From the NCBI RefSeq assembly GCF_014281055.1, contig NZ_JACRSE010000005.1, positions 1 through 64,000 of the forward strand: 64,000 nt of DNA. The letters are read 5' to 3'. Each line of letters begins with the position of its first letter. The first letter of the stretch is position 1. Positions 53,868 to 63,453 of the stretch are shown here, piece after piece. Both the position numbers and the translations under genes were made by a program. Origin of the DNA: Fluviispira vulneris (lineage in GTDB: Bacteria; Bdellovibrionota_B; Oligoflexia; Silvanigrellales; Silvanigrellaceae). The notes beneath the pieces were generated by a model that saw only the letters and a program-made list of their open reading frames with translations, searched no databases and was not told the DNA's origin.

Positions 53868-54971
53868 TTATCCTTTAAAATAGAGATGATATTCACTATT
53901 CGCTTTTAAATATTCTTCAGGATGTCCAATATCAATCCAATATTCATGCAACAAGTATGGAATGACTTTTTTGCCATCTGAAATACACATTTTTATAAAA
54001 TCTGTCATATCTAAATATTTATTACTATTTATAAGCCGTGTTATATCAGGGTTTAAAACATAAATACCAGCATTAACTAGAAAATTTAGAGTTGGTTTCT
54101 CTGATAAAGACATTATATTATTATAACCAATTTCAACAACTCCATAAGGGACTTTATATTGAAAAGGCCTCACAACACAGGTTATTTCAGCCCGATTTTT
54201 TTCATGTTCTTCTAAAATTTTATTATATTGAATATTTGATAATATGTCTGCGTTGCATACAATCAAAGGTTCAGTAATAAAATTATTAATTAAACCTATT
54301 GATCCAGCAGTACCTAACGCGATTTTTTCTCTAACAAAATGAAAATTTAAATCTGCAAATTTACTTGTGCTTAAAAATTCTTCTATTTGATTTGCTAAAT
54401 AGTTCGTAGAAATATAAAAATTTTTAAATCCCTGCTTATAAGCTCGATTAACAAGAGTCTCAATTATTGGCTTTCCACCGACTACCGCTAAAGGTTTGGG
54501 TCTATCGTTTATAATTGATTTTAACCGTGTTCCCAGCCCTCCTGCCAAAATAAATATATAATTTGAAAAACACTTATTTAGTTGAATTTCGTCATTCACA
54601 TTGTCTGAAAATCGGATATCATGCAAACCTAAAATATAAATATCAACAATTTTTCCGAAATCATCAACCAGTGGAATTTCCCTTTTGCCGACCCTATGAG
54701 CAAGATCGAATAACTGATTTGCTGAAGAGTTAAAACTTCCTATAACAGGATTAACATTCATCCATTTTTCAGAAAAATCATTTAGTGATGCCCCTCTCAA
54801 AAGAGCTCTTCGAATATCACTATCAGTTAGAATTCCCAATAGTTTTGAATCTGCAGCAGATGAAATACAGACAATAAGTAGTCCGGATTTTGTCAATGAT
54901 GCAAGACAATCCATTAATGTTGACCTACTTGACAACACGGCTTCGTTAAAGTTTGGTGAAAATTTGTTCAT
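53868..54971 (-). CDS. ptmE: CBS-domain nucleotidyltransferase (PtmE/LegX-like)
   Basis: 367 residues: a tandem CBS-domain pair (about 20-120) with GILTDSDIRRALLRG and GKREIPLVDD, then an NTP-transferase domain with LAGGLGTRLKSIINDRPKPLA, and CNADILSN. This arrangement is typical of the enzyme making GDP-glucosamine for GDP-linked legionaminic acid synthesis in Campylobacter. It is the first gene of the nonulosonate block, after a 186-base gap. The ribosome-binding site is weak. Confidence 0.85.
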   Translation of the reverse strand: MNKFSPNFNEAVLSSRSTLMDCLASLTKSGLLIVCISSAADSKLLGILTDSDIRRALLRGASLNDFSEKWMNVNPVIGSFNSSANQLFDLAHRVGKREIPLVDDFGKIVDIYILGLHDIRFSDNVNDEIQLNKCFSNYIFILAGGLGTRLKSIINDRPKPLAVVGGKPIIETLVNRAYKQGFKNFYISTNYLANQIEEFLSTSKFADLNFHFVREKIALGTAGSIGLINNFITEPLIVCNADILSNIQYNKILEEHEKNRAEITCVVRPFQYKVPYGVVEIGYNNIMSLSEKPTLNFLVNAGIYVLNPDITRLINSNKYLDMTDFIKMCISDGKKVIPYLLHEYWIDIGHPEEYLKANSEYHLYFKG

Positions 54972-55157
54972 TTTTCAATACCAATGGTAAACATCATATC
55001 TTATACACCTTGAATATAGAAAATATTCCTAAACATTATAACTAGACATTCATTAATGATATCGAATTAAAAGTTAGTTTTCAACTAGTTCTTCAAAATT
55101 ATTTAAATTTATATAAAAATTGCTAAATTTTACCATATCAACAAATTAAGCAATAAA

Positions 55158-56552
55158 TTATTTATCACATAATTCTCTTTCAATAATATTCAGAATTTTC
55201 TCCTTAGCATAAATGCTCTGCACAATATATTTATCGACTAAAATATCTGATAATTGAAGTTTACTTATAAATTGAATTAAATCATCCTTAACATAATTTT
55301 TTATTTTAAATTCGATATCTTCGCTATGAAAATGGGTATTTAAATCTGAGTTACCTGATAGATTTATAAATCCAATTTTTTTTCCCAACGCAAGAGATTC
55401 AACTGCTGCAGTAGAAAATGAAGTTAATACAATTTTCGCCGAGGATATTGCTTCATATACATTCATAGAATTACGATCTATATAACAAATATTTTCGGAA
55501 ATTAAATTATACTTTTTTAAAGTATCCAGTTCATTATTATATTTTGGAAAATATGCAATCTTAAGATTCTTATATTCTGAAGCGATTAAATTAAAAGCTT
55601 TTATATTTTCTGTTTCATTTTTTTTATAGCTAAAATAATGACTCATATTTTCATCAAAAGAAGATGAGTCTATAAAGGATCCAACATATATAATATCAAA
55701 TGAGAATTTACTTTCAAATTTATTTTTTAAAAATTCAGACAATCTTAATGAACCTAGTTCAATAATTTCATTAAACAAGCAACCTCCATAAATTCTTAAA
55801 TTACAAGTCGATTTCGAGGTTAATGAAAAATAAATATCAGCATATGAATAATTCGCATCACTTTCGATAGTTCTAATTCCATTCTGAATGGTTAGCAATT
55901 TAGCGCCACTTACTTTTGACTTTATAAACGGAAACCCATTATCATTTCCAGATAAAATAACTTTTGGCTGAAATTTATATTTAATATACTTCCCAGAATA
56001 TGTATTAAATACAAGTAACATATTTAATATATCAAAATTAATATGCAATTCTTTTTTAATTTTTTTAATATAAAAATTTGACTTTATAAACATGATAATT
56101 ATTTTAAAAAAATCTCTACATAAAAACTTACTTAATGTCGTAATATTTAGTGATTTAAATTTATTCTTTCTAATTTCACTGTCAGAGAAATAATAAAAGC
56201 TTTTCAAGCTTCCTTCGTACCATTCATCAATTAGTACATCATAATTATTTTTTCGATCATAACTAACTAATGACAAGAAACTCCCATGAAACACTCTAAG
56301 AATAAAGTAAATAGTAAATGGAATCCTTACAAATTTCATTCCCTTAGATAATTTATATTCATGCTCAGTAATAAGAATTTTTTTTATAAATAAAAAAATA
56401 ATTTTTTTTTCTACACCAAGATTTTTATATATAAAATTTGCATATGCACTTATTGTATTAATATTTTCTAAATCATTAAGTATATTAATATTTTTTCTAA
56501 TTACATGTGAGTATTCCTCAGGAACAGTAAAATCACATAGTTTTAAATTCAT
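55158..56552 (-). CDS. predicted GT-B-like surface carbohydrate transferase
   Basis: 464 residues with no signal peptide. The C-terminal half has nucleotide-sugar transferase-like features: PKVILSGNDNGFPFI, KLLTIQNGIRTIES, then a FSTAAVESLALGKKIGFINL segment, which resembles the sugar-nucleotide site of CDP-glycerol/KpsS-like and other GT-B proteins. The N-terminal half is helical and unrecognised. It is the third in a row of proteins of this general type. AAGGA precedes the ATG. Sugar and acceptor unknown. Confidence 0.6.
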   Translation of the reverse strand: MNLKLCDFTVPEEYSHVIRKNINILNDLENINTISAYANFIYKNLGVEKKIIFLFIKKILITEHEYKLSKGMKFVRIPFTIYFILRVFHGSFLSLVSYDRKNNYDVLIDEWYEGSLKSFYYFSDSEIRKNKFKSLNITTLSKFLCRDFFKIIIMFIKSNFYIKKIKKELHINFDILNMLLVFNTYSGKYIKYKFQPKVILSGNDNGFPFIKSKVSGAKLLTIQNGIRTIESDANYSYADIYFSLTSKSTCNLRIYGGCLFNEIIELGSLRLSEFLKNKFESKFSFDIIYVGSFIDSSSFDENMSHYFSYKKNETENIKAFNLIASEYKNLKIAYFPKYNNELDTLKKYNLISENICYIDRNSMNVYEAISSAKIVLTSFSTAAVESLALGKKIGFINLSGNSDLNTHFHSEDIEFKIKNYVKDDLIQFISKLQLSDILVDKYIVQSIYAKEKILNIIERELCDK

Positions 56553-56565
56553 AAATTCCTTAAAA

Positions 56566-58326
56566 TTAAATTTTTACAAAAGAATTCAAATCAATAACTT
56601 TATCCGCAGATCTAAGAATTCCCTGACGATGAGATACTATTATGATTGTAGTTTTCTCTTTCAACTTTTCAACTGTAGTTACAATTTCTGACTCTATTTT
56701 CTCATCTAAATTAGCAGTTGCTTCATCTAGAAGCAATATGTGTGGATTATTTAGGAGTGCCCTTGCCAAACAAATTCTTTGCTTTTGCCCTGCTGATAAA
56801 CCCGTTTGATCCTCAGATATATAATAATCTAAAGTACACTTCTCTACTAATTCTTTCAAACTAGATGCTTCTACGGCTAACATTATATCCTTATCATTCA
56901 CTTCCCTTTTAATTCCATATAATAAATTTTCCTTAATTGTTCCTTTTACTAAGAATGGTTCAGCTCCTACATAACCTACTCTTACCTTCATATTTTGAAA
57001 AAATAAGTAAGGATTCGTATTTGAAATAAAAATACTTCCCTTTGTTGGTTTTAAAATTCCGAGTAAAAGCATTAAAAGAGTGCTTTTACCAGATCCGCTT
57101 GATCCTATTATTCCAACACATTCACCAGGCTTTATACTGAAATCAATATTTTCTAAAATCGTACTATTCGTTTCAGGATAAGTAAATGAAACTTCATTGA
57201 AGTGGATAGAAGGAATATCACTTAATTCAGAATAATTGCAATTTGTTTTATTAGTTTCACTAGGAGCACTTAACTTTATTTTTTTTTCGTTGCCAAAGAA
57301 AGATAAATTTTTTAATATTCTTTCTAAATTTTCATGATCTTCTTCAGCTATATTTTTGAAAAATTTAATTGCCGTCATTGCCTGAGAAGAATATGTGTTA
57401 ATAACACCATAATAGTTTATTAATGAAGATAAGCTTTGGATAAAACGAACCAATAAATAAATAAATGAAACTAATACTAAAGGTGATGTTTTCCATTGCA
57501 CTATACTAAAATATATAGTAGAAACAAGTAATATAATTCCTAAAAATGAAGGAATTGTTGTATTTAAAACATTCAATATTGATGCTTTTATGGATTTTGA
57601 TGAATATCTTAATATATTTTTAATAAGAGAATTATATTCAATATATGCGCTTTTCATAATATTAATAAATAATAAATTACGAGAAATTCTCTGAATTCCT
57701 TGATTTAACTTCAGCTGTTCAATTGGAATTAGATCTGCAATTGTTCTAACTAATTTATTAACTTTTAAACAAATTAATCCGATAATTGACAAACAGAGCA
57801 TACAAAAAATAGTTTCTTTCCACGATGTAAGAAACAATAATATCACAAGAAACAAACATTGAATAGACATAGACAGCAAATATATAAAGCTAGAAATAAA
57901 TAAATTAGTTTTAGGAAATATCTCAGACAACCTATAATTCATTTCTGACACATCATTACTAGTTTTTGATTTATTGTATAAAAAATCAGAAATTGAATAT
58001 ATCCTTAATCTAGAACTGCAATATTCATTTATAAAATTGTTACTATGATTGACAATAACCTGAAAAATAAAGCGTAATATACCCACACATATTAGCATCA
58101 ATATTGCTTGATAAATGTCAATATTTCTTAGAGAATAATTTAAAATCTTTGGAGAAGAATCTATTATACCTAAATTTATTAAAAATAACTGCAAAAATAG
58201 CGCAACAAATAATTCTATAACGGCTAAAAATAATGAGAAGAAAAAATTTATTGCAAGCCAAAATAGAGATCGAAATCCAATAAATCGAATCAACAATTTA
58301 ATATTCTTTTTTATAGTCAAATTCAT
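56566..58326 (-). CDS. ABC exporter, fused permease and ATPase (PglK/MsbA-like)
   Basis: 586 residues: about six transmembrane helices in the first 320, then an ATPase domain with Walker A GSSGSGKSTL, signature LSAGQKQRICLARAL and Walker B ILLLDEATANLD. The expected Q-loop Gln lies in GYVGAEPFL, where an Ala appears to replace it. Likely flips lipid-linked oligosaccharide across the inner membrane. ATGA overlap with the LIC12162 gene upstream. Which glycan it moves is unknown. Confidence 0.9.
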   Translation of the reverse strand: MNLTIKKNIKLLIRFIGFRSLFWLAINFFFSLFLAVIELFVALFLQLFLINLGIIDSSPKILNYSLRNIDIYQAILMLICVGILRFIFQVIVNHSNNFINEYCSSRLRIYSISDFLYNKSKTSNDVSEMNYRLSEIFPKTNLFISSFIYLLSMSIQCLFLVILLFLTSWKETIFCMLCLSIIGLICLKVNKLVRTIADLIPIEQLKLNQGIQRISRNLLFINIMKSAYIEYNSLIKNILRYSSKSIKASILNVLNTTIPSFLGIILLVSTIYFSIVQWKTSPLVLVSFIYLLVRFIQSLSSLINYYGVINTYSSQAMTAIKFFKNIAEEDHENLERILKNLSFFGNEKKIKLSAPSETNKTNCNYSELSDIPSIHFNEVSFTYPETNSTILENIDFSIKPGECVGIIGSSGSGKSTLLMLLLGILKPTKGSIFISNTNPYLFFQNMKVRVGYVGAEPFLVKGTIKENLLYGIKREVNDKDIMLAVEASSLKELVEKCTLDYYISEDQTGLSAGQKQRICLARALLNNPHILLLDEATANLDEKIESEIVTTVEKLKEKTTIIIVSHRQGILRSADKVIDLNSFVKI

Positions 58327-60119
58327 ATGTTTATATCACCAATGATTTTTTTACAGCTTTTCAATTTATCGTTAAAAATTATATCATTTATTGTATCTAT
58401 CCACTCTTTATCCCAAGTTAAAGAGCTCCTTCCAAATTGCTCAATAAAAATTTTAACTGCATATTGTACCTTTTCAGAATACCACCAATCTTCTAAGTAG
58501 TCAAAAACTTCATTAATTTTGCTAGCAGCTGATTCTGGATTTGAATGAAAAATTCCAGCTTCATGAAGCAATTTAAAATAACTTTCTGAATATTTTGAAA
58601 TTACCCAATGATCACAATTCCAAAAAATAATTGTTGGCTTATTTAAGGAAAGACTTTGAATGAATGTCGTATTCATATTATCACTTATAAATAGACGACA
58701 TTCTGCAAGTTTTTCTTTGAAATCTTCAGGATTGTTATTCCTTATTATATTAATTTTTTTTAATTTATCGCATAACCTTTGCTGAATATCCCAAACAGAG
58801 TCTTCTGGAAATAGTCTAATAATTAATTTATTTCTAACTTTGTGATCTAGACTTTTTGCAAATCTAATTTGCCAATTCAAATATTCCAAAAACTGATCAC
58901 CGATTGGTGCTGAATAATAATTAGAATGATAATTTTGAATAAGAGTCCCTGTTAAAATTACACTATCAGTCATTTTTTTATTTTTAAATTTATTTATTAA
59001 TATTGGACTAGGCAATGGAATGGTTTTATATAGGCAATTTTTCCATCCCCATGTTATATAATAGTTGTTTATTTTTAACTCAAACTCTTCAGAATTATTG
59101 TTTAATCTATTTCCGTAACCACCACCATGCTGAATTCCAATTGTCATTGCACCATTTTCTGCACAATATGCAAACCATAGTGCAAAATGACTATTAGTAT
59201 ATAAAACTGTATCTTGTAGTATGTACTTTGGAACTCTATTTCCATAAAATTTTATTGAGTCTAAAAGCATTGAATCTAATTGTTCTAAATATTGCATAGG
59301 TAAATTATTTTCTAAACTCTTGATTAGAATTCTATAAAATTCATCATCAGAGTCAACTTCACTATAAGAACTTCTAAGACTTTTATTAATTAAAAATTTT
59401 TTATTACTTGAAAATTTTTTACACCTATTAATCCCAATTTTTAATTTTGACTTAATAACCAATTTTATCTGCTGAGATATCGTCAATTGATTCGAAAAAA
59501 GTTTTACATCTGAGTTGTAGCATAAAATAGATATAAATTTCCAGATATAGTTTTTTATTTTATTAACAACAAAATTATTTTCGGATATTTTATTATTAAA
59601 GTTATTAATTTTTTTTATATCTATTATTTTTATTTCATCTAAATTTCTTATTATTTGCGAGGAAACTTGCAAATTCCATTCTTCGGACTTCATAATGTTT
59701 AAGTATTCAGAAATATCATAAATAGTAATATATGAATTTTCATCTAACAAATAAGTACTTAATTTTTCATTATATAATTCAATAGCTTTTTTAATATGAA
59801 TATATTTGTCATAAAAATTAGTAATATAATATATTAGAAATGGAGTTAAAATTGTTCGCCAAAATTTATCTGAATAATTTTTATTAGTAAAATTATTTAT
59901 TTTTATTTTTAAATGGGAAATCACTTCATCTTGCAGCTTGTTTAAATAATTTACGCGACTTTGATTATTTTCATAATCATTCCATATATTTTCAACTGTT
60001 TCTGTATCTAGGTTTTTCCACATTTCCTTTCGTTTATATAGCTTACATGATTCAGACATAAAAATGATCTTCTGCTCTTTATCCCAAAAATCTTCATTTG
60101 AAGTATAAACTAAAAACAT
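58323..60119 (-). CDS. LIC12162-family putative transferase
   Basis: 598 residues. The N-terminus FLVYTSNEDFWDKEQ..IFMSESCKLY and the NLDTETVENIWNDYE, YLNKLQDEVISHL, SDKFWRTILTPFLIYYI series match the LIC12162 family described from Leptospira, whose members lie in surface-carbohydrate loci. The C-terminal half has a HGGGYGN and SLNKPTIIFWN stretch resembling GT-B nucleotide-sugar sites. Function not established. AGAGG precedes the ATG; ATGA overlap with the ABC exporter gene suggests functional pairing. Confidence 0.8.
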   Translation of the reverse strand: MFLVYTSNEDFWDKEQKIIFMSESCKLYKRKEMWKNLDTETVENIWNDYENNQSRVNYLNKLQDEVISHLKIKINNFTNKNYSDKFWRTILTPFLIYYITNFYDKYIHIKKAIELYNEKLSTYLLDENSYITIYDISEYLNIMKSEEWNLQVSSQIIRNLDEIKIIDIKKINNFNNKISENNFVVNKIKNYIWKFISILCYNSDVKLFSNQLTISQQIKLVIKSKLKIGINRCKKFSSNKKFLINKSLRSSYSEVDSDDEFYRILIKSLENNLPMQYLEQLDSMLLDSIKFYGNRVPKYILQDTVLYTNSHFALWFAYCAENGAMTIGIQHGGGYGNRLNNNSEEFELKINNYYITWGWKNCLYKTIPLPSPILINKFKNKKMTDSVILTGTLIQNYHSNYYSAPIGDQFLEYLNWQIRFAKSLDHKVRNKLIIRLFPEDSVWDIQQRLCDKLKKINIIRNNNPEDFKEKLAECRLFISDNMNTTFIQSLSLNKPTIIFWNCDHWVISKYSESYFKLLHEAGIFHSNPESAASKINEVFDYLEDWWYSEKVQYAVKIFIEQFGRSSLTWDKEWIDTINDIIFNDKLKSCKKIIGDINI

Positions 60120-60219
60120 ATAAACCTCTTTAAAAACAATTGTATTTTATTATTGTACATAATTTTTTATTTAAAATTACTTTAAAAATTATAAAAATAC
60201 TTCCTTAATTTTATCATTA

Positions 60220-61134
60220 TCAGTTTGAGATCGGATTTACAATCATCTTTATAAAGACTCTAAATGAAAATAATATAAGATAAAAACACCTAAATATTCT
60301 TGGAAACATAAAAACTGACATTAATAGATTTTCATATCCTTTATAAAATTTCCCTACCTCCACATAGTTTTTTGATTTTACATAATAAACTACTGCAAGT
60401 CTTTGCCTATATTTAATTCTATTTATTAGATTCTTTTTTATATTTTTGTAATAATGCTCATTCAATACTGACATAGTTGCTTCACTATTTTTTTCAACAT
60501 TTTTACTTTCATTTTTATCGTGTAAATGATATTCACCAAGAACGTCATTAATAAATTTTATTTTTATCTGATGATACATAATTTTTAGCCAAAAATCATA
60601 ATCTTCTGCTGTGATAAATGTAGTATTTTCAGACATAAAGTTAACCATTCTTGCTACAGATAACTTCAAAACTACTGCAGATGGACTGAGCTCATTTCCT
60701 CTAAAAAACAATTTTTCATAAGTTGCATTTTTCTCAGGACCATAGATTCTTTCTCTAATTTTTTTATTATTATAAATAAACGCTTCCCCATGACATACTA
60801 AATCATATTTATTTTGAATATGATTCATACATATTTCTAGCTTATTTTTATACCAAATATCATCAGAGTCTAAAAAAGCAATATATTCAGTTTCAGCAAT
60901 TTTCATTCCGTAATTTCTTGATGCTGCAATTACTCCATTATTTGAAAAATTGACCAATACAATTCGCTTGTCATTGAATGAATTAACAACTTCTTCTGTA
61001 TTATCTGTAGAATAGTTATTTACTATAATTGCAATCCATTGGTCAAAAGATTGATTAATAATTGATTGAATAGCATTTTTTAACATATTTGCATGATTAT
61101 AAGTCGGAATAATTATCGTCACAATAGCTTTCAT
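60220..61134 (-). CDS. GT2-family glycosyltransferase
   Basis: 304 residues with IIIPTYNHANMLKNAI, NNYSTDNTEEVV, ASRNYG and the DSDDIWYKNKLE metal site, then AEDYDFWL. The C-terminus has a hydrophobic, aromatic stretch (about 280-300) that may associate with the membrane. AGGTGA precedes the ATG. Adds a sugar to the locus glycan; donor unknown. Confidence 0.9.
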   Translation of the reverse strand: MKAIVTIIIPTYNHANMLKNAIQSIINQSFDQWIAIIVNNYSTDNTEEVVNSFNDKRIVLVNFSNNGVIAASRNYGMKIAETEYIAFLDSDDIWYKNKLEICMNHIQNKYDLVCHGEAFIYNNKKIRERIYGPEKNATYEKLFFRGNELSPSAVVLKLSVARMVNFMSENTTFITAEDYDFWLKIMYHQIKIKFINDVLGEYHLHDKNESKNVEKNSEATMSVLNEHYYKNIKKNLINRIKYRQRLAVVYYVKSKNYVEVGKFYKGYENLLMSVFMFPRIFRCFYLILFSFRVFIKMIVNPISN

Positions 61135-61167
61135 TTGATCACCTAATAATGTTTCATCAAGCCATTT

Positions 61168-61920
61168 TTAAAAATATTTTCTTATAAACAAATAATCATA
61201 ATATCCATTTATTTTTTTATTAAACAAATTACTATCATCTCTTTTAATTATCTCCGTTCTTCTAATCAAATAAGGATTATAATTTTTTAAAGTATTAATA
61301 TCTGATATACTACAGCCTGATAGTGAATAGCCACACTCTTTAACTAAGTTTATAGTTTCATTTGTATAACTACCATGAGGATATGTCATCGATGTAATTC
61401 GATGACCTAGAAGATCTTCCAAATAATTTTTACTAAATAATAATTCATTTCTTTGAACTTTGATAGTCTGATTTGCTAAAATTGGATGAGATTTAGTATG
61501 CGCGCCAATTTCACAAAATGGCATTTCAGATACTCTACGTAATTGTTCCTTTGTAAAAAAATATTTTTTTCCAATAAAATCTGTTGTAATAAATATTGTA
61601 AATGGGATTGATAATTCGCATAAAATATCAGCAGCAAGCATATTATCCTCATATCCATCATCAAATGTCAAACAAATAGAGTTTTTATTTAAGACTTCTT
61701 TATTAATTAATTCTGAAAATTTTAAAAAATAACTAATATTTTTTAAAATTTTCAGATGTGATTCAAATGTATCTAAATCAATGCTGATCCCATAGTTATC
61801 ATGCTGCAGTTCTGTACCAAATGCATGATACAAAAGAACTCGACATCCTTTTATATTAATATATTTTCGATAGATATTAAAATATAAAACTGCGAGCGTA
61901 TCCTTTATTGCTCCTCTCAA
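61168..61920 (-). CDS. NodB-type polysaccharide deacetylase
   Basis: 250 residues. The metal-binding motifs are intact: TFDDGYEDN with catalytic and metal Asp, HTKSHPIL with the two metal His, and TYPHGSY. It presumably removes an acetyl group from a sugar of the locus glycan. No clear signal peptide. The start is taken as TTG 61920 with AGGTG upstream because no nearby ATG is in frame; this is uncertain. Confidence 0.85.
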   Translation of the reverse strand: MRGAIKDTLAVLYFNIYRKYINIKGCRVLLYHAFGTELQHDNYGISIDLDTFESHLKILKNISYFLKFSELINKEVLNKNSICLTFDDGYEDNMLAADILCELSIPFTIFITTDFIGKKYFFTKEQLRRVSEMPFCEIGAHTKSHPILANQTIKVQRNELLFSKNYLEDLLGHRITSMTYPHGSYTNETINLVKECGYSLSGCSISDINTLKNYNPYLIRRTEIIKRDDSNLFNKKINGYYDYLFIRKYF

Positions 61921-61951
61921 ATTTGCACCTATATATTTAAAAGTTATTGAT

Positions 61952-62890
61952 TTAAAAATGAGATTGACAGTAAATTAATGTTTTATCAATCTCCTCTTCT
62001 ATCGCTCCTGAAAGCTTAAATCCAGTCGATTCAATTTTATTAATACAATATGTAAAAGTAGGATTACCATGACCTTCATCACCAATATCTTGCATAATAA
62101 TTTTAGGTGTAAATTTTAAGACATCTTGACATCTTTTTGAAATCAGTTTTGCCATATCATATACAGTCAATGTATTTTTTCCACCAAGATTAAATATTCC
62201 GTCATAAATATTAATTTTCTGATCAGATAAAAGGTGTAAAATGCAATTTTCGATATCTCCAATTGGAATAAAATCTCTTTTTTGCATTGGATTTTTTAAC
62301 GTCATACATTTATTTTCTATTACTTCTCTGCATAAATTATTTACCAATAAACTCCATCTATTAATATTCTTTGAAACTGGATAGCCAAAACCATTCGATA
62401 GACGTAGGACTAGTCCAGTTATTTTTTTATTGGAATGATAACTTAATATCAGATCTTCTGCCATTCGATGACATATAGAATATGGATGCCTCGGCTTAGG
62501 TAAAGACTCTTCATTTATATCACCGATTAAAGGACTTCCATAAATATGGGCAGTAGAAAAATATATTATTTTTTTTACATTACTTTTTTCAGCTGCACTT
62601 AATAAATTATATGTATAAATACAAGTTTCAATAATTGCTTTTTCAACATTATTTGCTGAATCGATTTCATTTGGCGTTGAAAGATGTAATATAGTATCAA
62701 TACCTTCACAACAGTCCATAATAGATTTTTCTGAAGTAAAATCTATTATTCTTAAATATGGAATATTTATATCAATATTTTTATTTCTAGAAGTTGAATA
62801 AACTTCATATTGATTAGATTCGGAGAGCTTTTTAAATAATCTACTTCCTAAATATCCAAGTCCTCCAGTAATTAAAATTTTTTGTGTCAT
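61952..62890 (-). CDS. extended SDR sugar epimerase/dehydratase with His in place of catalytic Lys
   Basis: 312 residues. NAD site TGGLGYLGSRLF, FSTAHIYG with the catalytic Ser/Thr, but the active-site Y-x-x-x-K reads YSICH (Tyr137, His141). The LRLSNGFGYP and KRDFIPIGDIE segments are ordinary for nucleotide-sugar SDRs. Lys to His at this position may change activity or mark a distinct subfamily. Ribosome-binding site weak. Specificity unknown. Confidence 0.8.
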   Translation of the reverse strand: MTQKILITGGLGYLGSRLFKKLSESNQYEVYSTSRNKNIDINIPYLRIIDFTSEKSIMDCCEGIDTILHLSTPNEIDSANNVEKAIIETCIYTYNLLSAAEKSNVKKIIYFSTAHIYGSPLIGDINEESLPKPRHPYSICHRMAEDLILSYHSNKKITGLVLRLSNGFGYPVSKNINRWSLLVNNLCREVIENKCMTLKNPMQKRDFIPIGDIENCILHLLSDQKINIYDGIFNLGGKNTLTVYDMAKLISKRCQDVLKFTPKIIMQDIGDEGHGNPTFTYCINKIESTGFKLSGAIEEEIDKTLIYCQSHF

Positions 62891-62928
62891 AAAGTACTCA
62901 TTATAAAGTTATTTAAATTATATGATTT

Positions 62929-63378
62929 CTATTTATTAATTAAACCCCATTTATACGGAATAATTTCACTTAATGGATCTAAGCGTTCTATTTCATGGCT
63001 GCTATGTGGTATGCTTGCACAATTTGCAACAATTGCAGTTTCGTTTCCCAGCCCTTTAAAACCATTCCAAATTTTTGGTGGCACTGAAACTAAAAGGTAG
63101 TTATCAACCCCTAAAAATATTTCCTGAATATTTCCTCTGGTCGGGCTATTTTCTCTGTCATCGTATAGTACAAATTTTATATTTCCATATGGAACACAAT
63201 AATTTAAAGTCATTTCTTTATGTATATGCCATCCTTTAATAGCATTTGGATAAACACAAGAAAAATATATTTCTCCAAATGATTTAAAAACTTCTGAATC
63301 GTTTCTCATCATATGCATAATTTTTCCTCTTTCATCTAAAATTTGTTTCAAAGGAGAAATTCTTACGCCATGTATCAT
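62929..63378 (-). CDS. RmlC-like cupin, dTDP-4-dehydrorhamnose 3,5-epimerase family
   Basis: 149 residues, shorter than RmlC (about 180). ISPLKQILDERGKIMHMMRND at the start, the WHIHKEMTLNY cupin segment with His residues, YDDRENSPT and VPPKIWNGFKGL match the RmlC-like sugar 3,5-epimerase/isomerase group. It would act on a nucleotide-linked 4-keto sugar. AAGGA precedes the ATG at 10 bases. It lies between the cytidylyltransferase and SDR genes, suggesting a CDP-deoxysugar pathway. Confidence 0.8.
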   Translation of the reverse strand: MIHGVRISPLKQILDERGKIMHMMRNDSEVFKSFGEIYFSCVYPNAIKGWHIHKEMTLNYCVPYGNIKFVLYDDRENSPTRGNIQEIFLGVDNYLLVSVPPKIWNGFKGLGNETAIVANCASIPHSSHEIERLDPLSEIIPYKWGLINK

Positions 63379-63453
63379 GCATTAATGTCCTTATAAAAGT
63401 TATTATTGTTTAATTTCTCAAATCAATTTACAATAATTACTAAAATTATATTC

